A stretch of 42,061 nucleotides of DNA, taken from positions 1-42,061 of the forward strand of contig JAABRT010000026.1 in NCBI GenBank assembly GCA_011390805.1. Reading direction: 5' to 3'. A model generated the notes under the pieces. That model ran no database searches, had not been told where the DNA came from, and saw nothing but the letters and a program-made list of their open reading frames with translations. This document shows, one piece after another, positions 35,034 to 42,061 of the stretch. The position numbers and the translations under genes were made by a program. This stretch comes from Gemmatimonas sp. (lineage in GTDB: Bacteria; Gemmatimonadota; Gemmatimonadetes; Gemmatimonadales; Gemmatimonadaceae). Every line of letters starts with the position of its first letter. Within the stretch, counting starts at the first letter, position 1.

Positions 35034-35536
35034 AATACATCGTTGATGTAGGCGGACAACGCATCACTGTAGAACTCGATGGGACGCACGTGCTCGTAAA
35101 CGGCGAACGCATTGCCGCGACGCTGGAAAACATTGACGGCACACCGGTGCGTCTGCTGCGGGTAGGCGATACGGTACATCGCGTGGTCGCACGTCGCGAC
35201 GGAGCGCGCGGGCGCTACGCCCTCGATGTCGATGGCTGGCAGTTCGCGGCTGAAGCGCTCGACGAGCGCACGCGTGCGATCCGCGATCTGGCTGCGCAGA
35301 GTGCGACGGCGTCCGGTCCTGCACCACTTGTTGCACCGATGCCGGGCCTGGTGGTGCGCGTGCTGGTGGAACCGGGCGCCGAAGTCGCGGCGGGTCAGGG
35401 GCTTGTGGTGATCGAAGCCATGAAAATGGAGAACGAACTTCGTGCCGCGTCGGCCGGACGCGTTACGGCCGTTCGTGCGGAGGCAGGAACGGCCGTGAAC
35501 AAGGGTGCGGTGCTGGTGGAGCTCGAAGCGCTTTAG
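35030..35536 (+). CDS. Biotin carboxyl carrier protein of acyl-CoA carboxylase
   Basis: 168 residues. ATG 35030 is supported by GGAGG at 35021-35025 (spacing 4) and overlaps the methyltransferase stop (ATGA). The C-terminal 75 residues are a biotinyl domain with PMPGLVVRVLVEPGAEV and the biotinylation motif VIEAMKMENEL (Lys132, 36 residues from the end). The N-terminal 90 residues (MKYIVDVGGQRITVELDG to ALDERTRAIRDLAAQ) do not look like E. coli AccB. They resemble the region before the biotin domain of propionyl/acetyl-CoA carboxylase alpha subunits, which contacts the carboxyltransferase. With accC and pccB it makes a complete carboxylase. Its stop overlaps the convergent mscL stop by four bases. 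Confidence 0.9.
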   Translation: MKYIVDVGGQRITVELDGTHVLVNGERIAATLENIDGTPVRLLRVGDTVHRVVARRDGARGRYALDVDGWQFAAEALDERTRAIRDLAAQSATASGPAPLVAPMPGLVVRVLVEPGAEVAAGQGLVVIEAMKMENELRAASAGRVTAVRAEAGTAVNKGAVLVELEAL

Positions 35537-35892
35537 GCCGCAGCTTCCGCCTTCTTCTCGCGACGTAACCGATTCAGCAGCTTCACCACCATGAACAGGG
35601 TGAACGCGATGATTGCAAAGTCCACCGTGTTCTGAATGAAGTTGCCGTAGTTGAGCGTACCGACGCCGGCCTCCTTGGCTGCCTCGAGCGTGGCGTACTC
35701 GTTTCCATCCAGCGCGTAGAACATGCTCTTGAAATCACGGGCACCCATCGCCAGCCCCACGACTGGCATGATCAGGTCGTCTACCATCGAGGACACGATC
35801 TTGTTGAACGAGGCGCCAATGACCACACCGACGGCGAGATCCATGACGTTTCCTTTGACAGCAAACTCCTTGAACTCCGACATCATGCCCAT
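35533..35892 (-). CDS. mscL: Large-conductance mechanosensitive channel
   Basis: 119 residues, slightly short of the E. coli form (136). The N-terminal amphipathic helix and TM1 read MSEFKEFAVKGNVMDLAVGV and VVIGASFNKIVSSMVDDLIMPVVG; TM2 is VDFAIIAFTLFMVVKLLNRL followed by a charged tail RREKKAEA. It forms a homopentameric inner-membrane pore that opens on hypo-osmotic shock. ATG 35892 is chosen because GGAG lies 7 bases upstream; the frame is open further up, but without channel-like sequence. It is convergent with the carrier-protein gene, and the last four bases of the two genes are shared, with no room for a terminator between them. Confidence 0.95.
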   Translation of the reverse strand: MGMMSEFKEFAVKGNVMDLAVGVVIGASFNKIVSSMVDDLIMPVVGLAMGARDFKSMFYALDGNEYATLEAAKEAGVGTLNYGNFIQNTVDFAIIAFTLFMVVKLLNRLRREKKAEAAA

Positions 35893-35915
35893 TGCGTGGC
35901 TCCGTATGCGTTCGG

Positions 35916-35939
35916 GTGCCGGCGCGTAGTCACCGGCAC
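35916..35939 (-). promoter_or_regulatory. Inverted repeat upstream of mscL
   Basis: GTGCCGG (35916-35922) and CCGGCAC (35933-35939) are a perfect 7-bp inverted repeat 23 bases before the mscL ATG. It could be an operator or a leader hairpin. No convincing -35/-10 pair for mscL is visible between here and 36116. Confidence 0.45.
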
Positions 35940-36116
35940 AGCAGTGTCTGCGGGGCCTGACCTGATTGTCGGGTCCGCCATGTATTTCGCAGGCACACAA
36001 TGGAGCGACCGGGCTGACGGGGCAAGTGGCAGATGCAAGCCGGTCCGGTTAAACGAGCAGCGGTGCCAGGCGCAAGGTTGCCGGCATCACCGGTATCACC
36101 GGCGCAGCGCTGGCCG

Positions 36117-36734
36117 CTAGAAGCGCACCCCGATCATGAGAGGGGCCAGGGTCAGCCCGTTCCCGCGTCCCAGCGTTTCGCCGCTGAACAAATGCACGAA
36201 GCGCGCTTCAACGAACCCTTCCGCACCGTATACCGGGGTCAGCACGCCCAGGCTTGCCGTTGCACCGGCAGACGTCAGCATGGTGCTCTCCGACGCGCCA
36301 TGCCGGAAGACACCCGCACCGGCGGCGGCGTACGCGCCGAGCCAGTCAAAGAAGACGCGTCGCTTGCCCTTGGACGTGAGTTTCAGCGTGGCCCCGGCAA
36401 TCTGATAGCGACCGGGCAGCGCCTCGTCGGTATCCTTGGACAGCGACGCGTACATTGCTTCCACGCCCACACCGGGCCACGAGCCGCGGGGGGGCACATA
36501 CCACGCGCCAAGATGGCCACTCACCCCGATCGAGGTCAGTTCACCGAGTCGCCCCAGTGGTGCCACCGGCGAAACCGCCAGGTACGGATGCCAGCCTGAG
36601 GCCAGGGAGGCGCCGGAGCGTTGTGGCGCCTCGTCGGAAGGCTGCGCTCGGAGGGGGGCAGACCCTGTCAGCAGGAGAAGGCCGGCGGTGGCGGCGAGCA
36701 GCCGTTGGCAGAGCGTGGAAAAGCCTGAACACAT
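36117..36734 (-). CDS. Hypothetical exported protein, likely small outer-membrane barrel
   Basis: 205 residues from ATG 36734, supported by CAGGAG 10 bases upstream and by a normal signal peptide right after it (RLLAATAGLLLLTGSAPLRAQ). The mature protein has alternating amphipathic strands, for example PYLAVSPVAPLGRLGELTSI, VSGHLGAWYVP, VFFDWLGAYAAAGAGVFRHG and LTLAPLMIGVRF, and ends in Phe, a typical C-terminal recognition residue for barrel insertion. It resembles small 8-strand barrels, but I recognise no named family. The frame remains open upstream to 36848 without signal-peptide character. A GCCGG/CCGGC hairpin at about 36081-36104 lies just downstream of its stop. Confidence 0.65.
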   Translation of the reverse strand: MCSGFSTLCQRLLAATAGLLLLTGSAPLRAQPSDEAPQRSGASLASGWHPYLAVSPVAPLGRLGELTSIGVSGHLGAWYVPPRGSWPGVGVEAMYASLSKDTDEALPGRYQIAGATLKLTSKGKRRVFFDWLGAYAAAGAGVFRHGASESTMLTSAGATASLGVLTPVYGAEGFVEARFVHLFSGETLGRGNGLTLAPLMIGVRF

Positions 36735-36791
36735 CGTGTGGTGACTCCTGGCGATAGTGCGTTGTTGGATCACTGCTTGCAACTCGACCGA

Positions 36792-36820
36792 TTGACACCT
36801 GTCCCGATCCTGCGTATCCT
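36792..36820 (+). promoter_or_regulatory. Strong sigma70-type promoter for rplM-rpsI
   Basis: A perfect -35 TTGACA (36792-36797), a 17-base spacer and -10 TATCCT (36815-36820). Transcription should start near 36827, about 210 bases before rplM. This is the best promoter in the window and fits high ribosomal-protein expression. Confidence 0.75.
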
Positions 36821-36826
36821 TTGGGT

Positions 36827-37037
36827 CTGTCTTGTTTCGGGTACTCAAGCGAGTGCTGGTGTGCCCGCGTTCCCAACCAGACTACTCTGCCTGCCGGCGG
36901 GATTGCCCGAGCCTCGGGGTTCGTGCTCTCGCTGTTTGGCAGTTACCCCAAGGTAACACCGGTACGTTACCTGCCCTTGGAGCCCTATGGGCTCCACCCA
37001 CTGGGATCGTTTACGCGTTCCCCTGTTGATTGCCCGT
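36827..37037 (+). promoter_or_regulatory. Structured 5' leader of rplM-rpsI
   Basis: The 36735-37037 gap holds the rplM promoter and this leader of about 210 bases. Three copies of one hexamer in alternating sense, GTTACC (36942-36947), GGTAAC (36952-36957) and GTTACC (36966-36971), allow two mutually exclusive hairpins sharing the middle copy. Downstream GGAGCCC (36979-36985) and GGGCTCC (36989-36995) form a perfect 7-bp stem with a TAT loop, 42 bases before the ATG. L13 is known to control its own mRNA in E. coli, and an L13 leader RNA is known in Firmicutes; I cannot say this matches either fold. Confidence 0.45.
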
Positions 37038-37487
37038 ATGAAGACTTACAGCGCTACGCCGAAGGATTTTGATCACCGTTGGTACGTGGTCGACGCAGAA
37101 GGCATGGTCCTCGGCCGCCTGGCGTCCGAAGTCGCGAAGATTCTTCGCGGCAAGCACAAGCCCATGTTTACGCCGCACATGGACACTGGTGATTTTGTCA
37201 TCATCATCAATGCGTCCAAAGTGCGCGTGACCGGCAACAAGGCCACCCAGAAGACGTACTTCAAGCACACCGGCTACATGGGACATGAGTCCCACACGCC
37301 GTTTGCTTCAGTGCTTGCCAAGCACCCCGATCGTGTGATCGAGAAGGCCGTGTTTGGTATGTTGCCGAAAAATGCGCTGTCGCGTGGCACGGTTCGCCGC
37401 AAGCTTCGCGTTTACGCCAGCACCGAACACCCGCACACGGCGCAGCAGCCCACGCCGCTGACCTTCTCGCAGCACGAGGCCAAATAA
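37038..37487 (+). CDS. rplM: 50S ribosomal protein L13
   Basis: 149 residues. Begins MKTYSATPKDFDHRWYVVDA and contains the conserved LGRLASEVAKILRGKHKPMF, GDFVIIINASKVRVTGNK and VFGMLPKN-LSRG blocks of L13, an early-assembly 23S rRNA-binding protein. The frame is open upstream to 36987, but the family N-terminus fixes ATG 37038. No strong Shine-Dalgarno is seen. The last A of its TAA stop is the first base of the rpsI start, the standard rplM-rpsI pair. Confidence 0.97.
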   Translation: MKTYSATPKDFDHRWYVVDAEGMVLGRLASEVAKILRGKHKPMFTPHMDTGDFVIIINASKVRVTGNKATQKTYFKHTGYMGHESHTPFASVLAKHPDRVIEKAVFGMLPKNALSRGTVRRKLRVYASTEHPHTAQQPTPLTFSQHEAK

Positions 37488-37873
37488 TGTCGACAACGCA
37501 TGCCATTGGCCGCCGCAAGGAGGCCGTTTGCCGTATCTATCTCACGCCCGGCTCAGGCAAGTGGGACGTGAACGGACGTCAGCTCGGTGAGTTCTTCCCG
37601 CGCCCGGCGCTCATCTCGTCCATCCAGCAGCCGTTCACGGCCACTGATACGCTTGGCCAGTACGACGTTCGCGCGCTGCTGAGCGGCGGCGGCGTAGCCG
37701 GACAGGCTGGTGCGATCCGTCTTGCCATCGCTCGCGCGCTGGTCAAGGTCGACGAATCGAACAAGCCCAAGCTTCGCCCGCTCGGACTGCTGACGCGCGA
37801 CGCGCGCTCGGTGGAGCGCAAGAAGCCCGGTCAGCCCGGCGCCCGCAAGAAGTTCCAGTTCTCCAAGCGTTAA
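37487..37873 (+). CDS. rpsI: 30S ribosomal protein S9
   Basis: 128 residues, starting with the S9 signature THAIGRRKEAVCRIYLTPGSG and including GGGVAGQAGAIRLAIARAL and the basic end GARKKFQFSKR. The C-terminal Lys-Arg tail contacts the P-site tRNA anticodon loop. The start shares a base with the rplM stop. The 141 bases to rpsB contain an inverted repeat but no strong promoter that I can see, so rpsB may be in the same transcript. Confidence 0.97.
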   Translation: MSTTHAIGRRKEAVCRIYLTPGSGKWDVNGRQLGEFFPRPALISSIQQPFTATDTLGQYDVRALLSGGGVAGQAGAIRLAIARALVKVDESNKPKLRPLGLLTRDARSVERKKPGQPGARKKFQFSKR

Positions 37874-37881
37874 TCCACTTC

Positions 37882-37907
37882 GGTGTCGCGGCACTCGCCA
37901 CGACACC
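37882..37907 (+). repeat. Inverted repeat between rpsI and rpsB
   Basis: GGTGTCG (37882-37888) and CGACACC (37901-37907) form a perfect 7-bp stem with a 12-base loop, 8 bases after the rpsI stop. No T-tract follows. It may be a Rho-dependent pause or part of the rpsB leader. Confidence 0.55.
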
Positions 37908-38014
37908 ATCAATCCCTCACGCCGTTCGAGTGCGACGCGGGTGCCGGTGCCTACAAGGCGGCCGGTCGCGAAGCACAATGAAGACGGCGGACGCATAACC
38001 ACACGTACCGCACC

Positions 38015-38962
38015 ATGGCAAACCCGTCACTTGAACAGCTGTTGGCCGCTGGCGTCCACTTCGGACACCAGACGCGCCGTTGGAATCCGAAGATGCGCCG
38101 GTTCATTTTCGCCGAGCGCAACGGCATTCACATCATCGACCTGCAGAAGACGCTCCGTCAGATTGAACTGGCGCAGAAGCTCGTCCGCGAGGTCGTGTTG
38201 CGCGGCGAGAGCGTGCTCTTCGTCTGCACCAAGCGTCAGCTCGCGGCCATCGTGCGCGATGAAGCGGATCGCTGCAACGCCATGTTCGTCACCGAGCGCT
38301 GGTTGGGTGGCATGCTCACCAACTTCCAGACGGTCAAGAAGCAGGTGCGCAAGCTCAAGGAGCTTGAAGCCGGCAGTGAAGATGGCTCGCTGGCCAACTA
38401 CACGAAAAAAGAACAGCTCATGATGTCGCGTCAGCGCGAGAAGCTTTCCAAGTATCTGGAAGGCATCAAGACGATGACGCGCGTGCCGGGACTGCTCTTT
38501 ATCGTGGACAGCAAGAAGGAGCGCATCGCGGTAACCGAAGCCAACAAGCTCGGCATCCCGATTGTCTCCATTTGCGACACCAACGCAGACCCGGATCTCA
38601 TCACGGTACCGATCGCCGGTAATGACGACGCCATCCGTTCGGTTGAGCTCATCACCAAGGCCATCGCCGACACTATCGACGAAGCACGTCGCGAAGCTCC
38701 GGCCCGTCCGGCTGACGAAGAGCAGGAGAGCTACGTGTACAGCACCGACCGCGGCGCCGAACCGGCTGCCAAGAGCGAGTCGGAAGCCGATCGCAAGCGT
38801 CGCCGTCCGCGTCGTCGTCGTGCCAAGCCCGAGGCCATCGCACGTTTGCGCGGTGAAGCGGGTTCCGAGGGTGCTGAAGGCGGAGACGACTCCGATTCAG
38901 GTCCTGATGAAATCGAAGAAACCGGTAGCAACGACGCCACGGCGAGCGCCCAGCCTGAGTAA
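38015..38962 (+). CDS. rpsB: 30S ribosomal protein S2 with charged C-terminal extension
   Basis: 315 residues, against about 240 in E. coli. Residues 1-230 are a normal S2: LLAAGVHFGHQTRRWNPKM, LGGMLTNFQTVKKQV, GLLFIVDSKKERIAVTEANKL and ICDTNADPD. After about residue 235 comes a tail with a run of basic residues (RKRRRPRRRRAKPEA) followed by an acidic stretch (GGDDSDSGPDEIEETGS). Such tails are known in S2 of some bacterial groups; the role is unclear and may be RNA contact at the 30S surface. A strong terminator at 39020-39050 separates it from tsf. Confidence 0.96.
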   Translation: MANPSLEQLLAAGVHFGHQTRRWNPKMRRFIFAERNGIHIIDLQKTLRQIELAQKLVREVVLRGESVLFVCTKRQLAAIVRDEADRCNAMFVTERWLGGMLTNFQTVKKQVRKLKELEAGSEDGSLANYTKKEQLMMSRQREKLSKYLEGIKTMTRVPGLLFIVDSKKERIAVTEANKLGIPIVSICDTNADPDLITVPIAGNDDAIRSVELITKAIADTIDEARREAPARPADEEQESYVYSTDRGAEPAAKSESEADRKRRRPRRRRAKPEAIARLRGEAGSEGAEGGDDSDSGPDEIEETGSNDATASAQPE

Positions 38963-39019
38963 GGCTGGCTGACGGTGTCTCTCCGCCACGCGCGGCGAGT
39001 CCGTCTGGCCTTGTGGTGC

Positions 39020-39051
39020 AACGCCGCCGGCCCTGCGCCGGCGGCGTTTTC
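39020..39051 (+). terminator. Intrinsic terminator after rpsB
   Basis: AACGCCGCCGG (39020-39030) and CCGGCGGCGTT (39038-39048) form a perfect 11-bp stem with a 7-base loop, ending in TTTT (39047-39050). It is the strongest terminator in the window. It lies 57 bases after the rpsB stop. Confidence 0.85.
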
Positions 39052-39183
39052 GTAGCAGAGAGCGCCACATCGGCGCAGCGTGTCAGTAGTTGTTTTGCTG
39101 TATCCGTGTGTCCGCGCCCCTTGCGAACTCGCGGCCCATGACCGACATCACGACTAACTCGCCCAGGAGACAGGGTTTCGCAT

Positions 39184-40059
39184 ATGACAACGATCACGGC
39201 CAAAGACGTCGCCGCGCTGCGCCAGCGCACCGGCGCCGGCATGATGGACTGCAAGAAAGCGCTCGAAGAGAACGGTGGAGACATCGACGCTGCGGTAGAG
39301 TGGCTGCGTAAGCGTGGCATCGCCAAGGCTGAGAAGCGCGCCGATCGCAGCACGTCGGAAGGACTCATCGGCTCGCACGTACTCGATGGCGCCACCGTTG
39401 GTGTGCTTGTCGAACTGGGTTGCGAGACAGACTTTGTCGCGCGCAATGACGACTTCGGCGCAACGCTCAACACACTGGTCGAGCAGATGGCGTCGTCGGG
39501 TGCCGCTGACACGGCGGCGTTCCTGGCCACGTCAATGAACGGGCAGTCGGTTGACGAGTTTGTGAAGCTTGCGTCGGGAAAGACGGGTGAAGCGATGCAG
39601 GTGCGCCGTGTCGCGCGCGTTGAGGCAGGCAGCACGGGCACGGTCGGTGTGTACCGCCATCACAACGGCAAGCTGGCCACGCTGGTGGCAGTCAACGCTT
39701 CGTCGGCGGATGTCGCGAAGCATGACGCCACGCTCGAAGCCGCCAAGTTCATCGCCGAGCACATCGCCGCTGCCGCACCGATAGCGGTTGACCGTGATGG
39801 CGTACCGGCCGACAAGCTTGAGAGCGAGCAGCGTATCGCCGAAGACCAGGCGCGTCAGACCGGCAAGCCGGAAGCCATGATCGAAAAGATCGCCAAGGGC
39901 AAAGTGGAGTCGTTCCTGAAAGAAGTGACGCTTCTGCCACAGGCGTGGGTTCGTGATCCGTCCAAGAGCATCGCCGACGTGCTGAAGGAGCATGGCAAGA
40001 CGGCCGGTGGCGAGCTCACCGTCACATCGTTCGTTCGCTTTCAGCTTGGTGTTGAATAA
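39184..40059 (+). CDS. tsf: Elongation factor Ts
   Basis: 291 residues. The N-terminal UBA-like domain (TAKDVAALRQRTGAGMMDCK, KALEENGGDIDAAVEWLRKRG) is followed by the core with the TDFVARN motif (CETDFVARNDDF near residue 81), whose Asp-Phe side chains displace Mg-GDP from EF-Tu, and by the coiled-coil dimer part. ATG 39184 matches the family start. AGGAGA lies 13 bases upstream, farther than usual. It probably has its own promoter because a terminator separates it from rpsB; no convincing one is seen in 39051-39183. pyrH follows after 3 bases. Confidence 0.96.
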   Translation: MTTITAKDVAALRQRTGAGMMDCKKALEENGGDIDAAVEWLRKRGIAKAEKRADRSTSEGLIGSHVLDGATVGVLVELGCETDFVARNDDFGATLNTLVEQMASSGAADTAAFLATSMNGQSVDEFVKLASGKTGEAMQVRRVARVEAGSTGTVGVYRHHNGKLATLVAVNASSADVAKHDATLEAAKFIAEHIAAAAPIAVDRDGVPADKLESEQRIAEDQARQTGKPEAMIEKIAKGKVESFLKEVTLLPQAWVRDPSKSIADVLKEHGKTAGGELTVTSFVRFQLGVE

Positions 40060-40062
40060 CCC

Positions 40063-40818
40063 GTGACAGATGACCAACACTCCATCGGCTCGGAGGCTGT
40101 GCCCTCCGGGTCGTTGAAGTATCCGCGCGTCTTGCTCAAGCTGTCCGGCGAAGCACTCGCCGGGGATCGCGGACTTGGTTTTGACTTTGATCGGATGGGA
40201 TTTTTTGCCGAGCAGATTCAGGGTGTCGTGTCGATGGGTGTGCAGCTCGGGTTGGTGATTGGCGGCGGCAATATTGTGCGTGGTTCGCAGTTGGCGCCGC
40301 TGGGCATGGACCGGGTGTCGGCGGACTACATGGGCATGCTCGGTACCGTTATCAACGCACTGGCATTGCAGGACGTGCTCGAGAAGCGGGGACTCGATAC
40401 CCGGGTCATGACCGCGATCCGCATGGAGGAGTTGGCTGAGCCGTATATCCGTCGTCGCGCCATGCGTCATTTCGAAAAAGGGCGCATTGTGATCTTTGCG
40501 GCGGGAACCGGCAACCCCTACTTTTCCACCGATACGGCGGCGGTGCTTCGCGCTATCCAGATGAAGGCCGATATCATCATCAAGGCCACCAGTGTGGATG
40601 GCGTGTACAGTGCCGATCCCAAGAAAGATTCGAACGCCCGCCTCTACGAGACAATCAGTTACCGCGACGTGATGCTCGGCGAACTCCGTGTGATGGACCA
40701 GACAGCGATCACGCTGTGCAAGGAGAACTCGCTGCCGCTGATCGTCTTGAACATCAACCAAACAGGCGCCGTGGCCGCTGCGGTTCGCGGTGAGCGCATA
40801 GGGACTCTCGTTTCATGA
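40063..40818 (+). CDS. pyrH: UMP kinase
   Basis: Hexameric bacterial UMP kinase of the amino-acid-kinase fold, converting UMP to UDP for RNA and cell-wall precursor synthesis. 251 residues with [11 protein letters not shown], the [12 protein letters not shown] nucleotide loop, [34 protein letters not shown] and [19 protein letters not shown] 40063 adds an 18-residue N-terminal tail before the fold. The tsf-pyrH-frr-uppS order is widely conserved. The stop overlaps frr by four bases. Confidence 0.96.
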   Translation: MTDDQHSIGSEAVPSGSLKYPRVLLKLSGEALAGDRGLGFDFDRMGFFAEQIQGVVSMGVQLGLVIGGGNIVRGSQLAPLGMDRVSADYMGMLGTVINALALQDVLEKRGLDTRVMTAIRMEELAEPYIRRRAMRHFEKGRIVIFAAGTGNPYFSTDTAAVLRAIQMKADIIIKATSVDGVYSADPKKDSNARLYETISYRDVMLGELRVMDQTAITLCKENSLPLIVLNINQTGAVAAAVRGERIGTLVS

Positions 40819-41369
40819 GCACTGTCGCCCAGATTCTCAAGGATTGCCGTTCCGGCATGGAAAAGGCCGTCGAGGCCTCCAAGCGTGACTTCTCCGGTAT
40901 CCGCTCCGGTAAAGCGTCGCCCAACATGCTCGACACCGTGCGCGTGGAAGTGTACGGCTCGGTGATGCAGCTCAACCAGGTGGCCAGTGTCTCGGCGCCG
41001 GAGCCGCGCATTCTCATGGTCATGCCGTTCGACAAGGGACAGGCCAAGCTCATTGAGAAGGCAATCCGCGACAGTGATCTTGGGCTGGAACCGTCCAATC
41101 AGGGTGGCACCATCCGTGTTCCGTTGCCGCAGATGACAGAGGAGCGTCGCAAGGAGCTGGTCAAAGTGCTGCACAAGCTGGCCGAAGACGGGCGCATTGC
41201 GGTGCGCCATGCGCGCACCGACGCCAAGGACAAGATCAAGAAGCTCGAGGGTGTGTCGGAAGACGACAAGAAGCATGGTGAAAAAGATCTGCAGAAGGTG
41301 CACGATGAGTTCATCGCGCAGATTGAAGCGGCCGTGAAGGCCAAGGAAGCAGAGGTGATGGCCGTTTGA
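40815..41369 (+). CDS. frr: Ribosome recycling factor
   Basis: 184 residues, the normal length. With EF-G it splits the post-termination ribosome. It begins [20 protein letters not shown] and contains the [20 protein letters not shown] block, the [21 protein letters not shown] beta domain (cited in part) and the C-terminal long helix with [20 protein letters not shown]. The start overlaps the pyrH stop (ATGA). uppS follows after 28 bases. Confidence 0.96.
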   Translation: MSTVAQILKDCRSGMEKAVEASKRDFSGIRSGKASPNMLDTVRVEVYGSVMQLNQVASVSAPEPRILMVMPFDKGQAKLIEKAIRDSDLGLEPSNQGGTIRVPLPQMTEERRKELVKVLHKLAEDGRIAVRHARTDAKDKIKKLEGVSEDDKKHGEKDLQKVHDEFIAQIEAAVKAKEAEVMAV

Positions 41370-41397
41370 GGCCATCGCACACCAAACGTCTATTCCC

Positions 41398-42061
41398 ATG
41401 TCAGCCACGCCTGCCGTGAGTCACATCGCGATTCCTTCAACCGACACGCCAGCGGAGCATGGTGGTGTTGGCGCGACCGGCGTGCAGCCCACCGACGGAT
41501 TGCTGCTCAAAGTGCAGCGCGCGCCGGTACCGCGGCATATTGCGATCATCATGGATGGCAACGGACGGTGGGCCCGTGAGCGCATGATGCCGCGGCCGTT
41601 TGGACATCGCGCCGGCATGAAAGCCGTGCGCGCTGTGGTTGAGGCGTCGATCGCCTCAGGGGTTGAATGGCTTTCCCTGTTTGCCTTTTCGCAGGAGAAC
41701 TGGCAGCGCCCGCAGCCCGAGATTTCGGCGCTCATGTCGCTGCTGGAGGAGTACGTCAACTCCGAGTTGCGTGAACTCAAGGCGCAGGGTGTGCGCGTGC
41801 GTGTGCACGGCGATCTCACTCGTTTAAACGATGCCGCGTTGCGCGCCGTGCAACATGCGGTGGCGGAGACGGCGGAGTGCACGCGGCTTGGTCTCAATCT
41901 GTTTATTTCGTATGGCGGTCGCGCCGAACTCGTGCGTGCCATGCAGCTTATTGCGGGTGATGTGCAGGCGGGTGTGATCACGCCGGAGCAGGTCAACGAA
42001 GATGTGATTCGCGCCAGGCTGTACACGGAATCATGTCCTGATCCTGACCTGCTTATCCGCA
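41398..42061 (+). CDS. uppS: Undecaprenyl diphosphate synthase (3' end outside the window)
   Basis: cis-Prenyltransferase that extends farnesyl diphosphate to the C55 lipid carrier of peptidoglycan and LPS synthesis. 221 codons are present and the gene runs off the right edge. The signature HIAIIMDGNGRWA near residue 50 holds the catalytic Asp. Later LSLFAFSQENWQRP and the partial DPDLLIR near the end agree with the family. From ATG 41398 there is an N-terminal extension of about 45 residues before the usual start of the fold, without signal-peptide character. An internal start is possible, for example GTG at 41488. The substrate is the kind of product made by ispA at 422-1366. Confidence 0.93.
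   Translation, partial: MSATPAVSHIAIPSTDTPAEHGGVGATGVQPTDGLLLKVQRAPVPRHIAIIMDGNGRWARERMMPRPFGHRAGMKAVRAVVEASIASGVEWLSLFAFSQENWQRPQPEISALMSLLEEYVNSELRELKAQGVRVRVHGDLTRLNDAALRAVQHAVAETAECTRLGLNLFISYGGRAELVRAMQLIAGDVQAGVITPEQVNEDVIRARLYTESCPDPDLLIR

Noticed and set aside
35893..36000. N-terminal extension of MscL
   Set aside because: The in-frame upstream stretch has no channel-like sequence, and a good Shine-Dalgarno precedes ATG 35892.

Overview
The window is a dense, GC-rich, Gram-negative-type bacterial chromosome segment (about 42 kb; outer-membrane barrel candidates, a TonB-type domain, the MEP isoprenoid pathway and a diaminopimelate pathway). The gene repertoire and neighbourhoods look like Gemmatimonadota to me, but that is an inference from memory and needs 16S or marker-gene placement. 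No insertion sequence, integrase, prophage or CRISPR array is visible. Most genes are on the + strand and many overlap by 1-4 bases (ATGA or GTGA), so translational coupling is the rule.

Layout. (1) 1-5.9 kb: xseA (3' end), xseB, ispA, dxs, nadK, recN, a compact DNA-repair and isoprenoid cluster. (2) 5.9-10.2 kb: a putative outer-membrane protein on the minus strand with a strong promoter and a G9 tract, a six-hairpin-glycosidase-like protein of unknown function, tRNA-Gly(GCC), tRNA-Leu(UAA) and a 73-residue hypothetical protein. (3) 10.4-19.6 kb: two giant fused enzymes overlapping by 4 bases, a trifunctional propionyl-CoA synthase (about 1828 aa) and a bifunctional malonyl-CoA reductase (about 1234 aa). 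These are the two hallmark enzymes of the 3-hydroxypropionate CO2-fixation bi-cycle of Chloroflexus. (4) 19.7-29.7 kb: a lysine/DAP operon (M20 hydrolase that is a dapE candidate, asd, lysC, dapB, dapA, an intrinsic terminator, dapD), then an aroA-cmk gene fusion and rpsA with its own promoter. (5) 30-35.5 kb: a secreted TonB-C-domain protein and a biotin-dependent acyl-CoA carboxylase set (pccB-like carboxyltransferase, biotin carboxylase, an RNA m5U methyltransferase, biotin carrier protein). (6) 35.5-42 kb: mscL, a small barrel-like protein, then rplM-rpsI, rpsB, tsf, pyrH, frr and the start of uppS.

How it fits together. A biotin carboxylase set can make malonyl-CoA from acetyl-CoA or methylmalonyl-CoA from propionyl-CoA. 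Malonyl-CoA reductase makes 3-hydroxypropionate from malonyl-CoA using two NADPH, and propionyl-CoA synthase turns 3-hydroxypropionate into propionyl-CoA using ATP and NADPH. A carboxylase of the kind encoded at 30.5-35.5 kb, whose carboxyltransferase carries a propionyl-type Asp in its specificity motif, can then act on propionyl-CoA. So the window encodes the carboxylation and reduction arm from malonyl-CoA to methylmalonyl-CoA, and possibly from acetyl-CoA. The later bi-cycle genes (methylmalonyl-CoA epimerase and mutase, malyl-CoA lyase, mesaconyl-CoA steps) are not in the window. Whether the organism fixes CO2, assimilates 3-hydroxypropionate or uses the arm as an NADPH sink cannot be decided here. 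This is the strongest candidate for an unusual system in the window. Secondary points are a possible competing-hairpin leader before rplM, the aroA-cmk fusion, and a carboxylase alpha subunit that looks split around an RNA methyltransferase gene.
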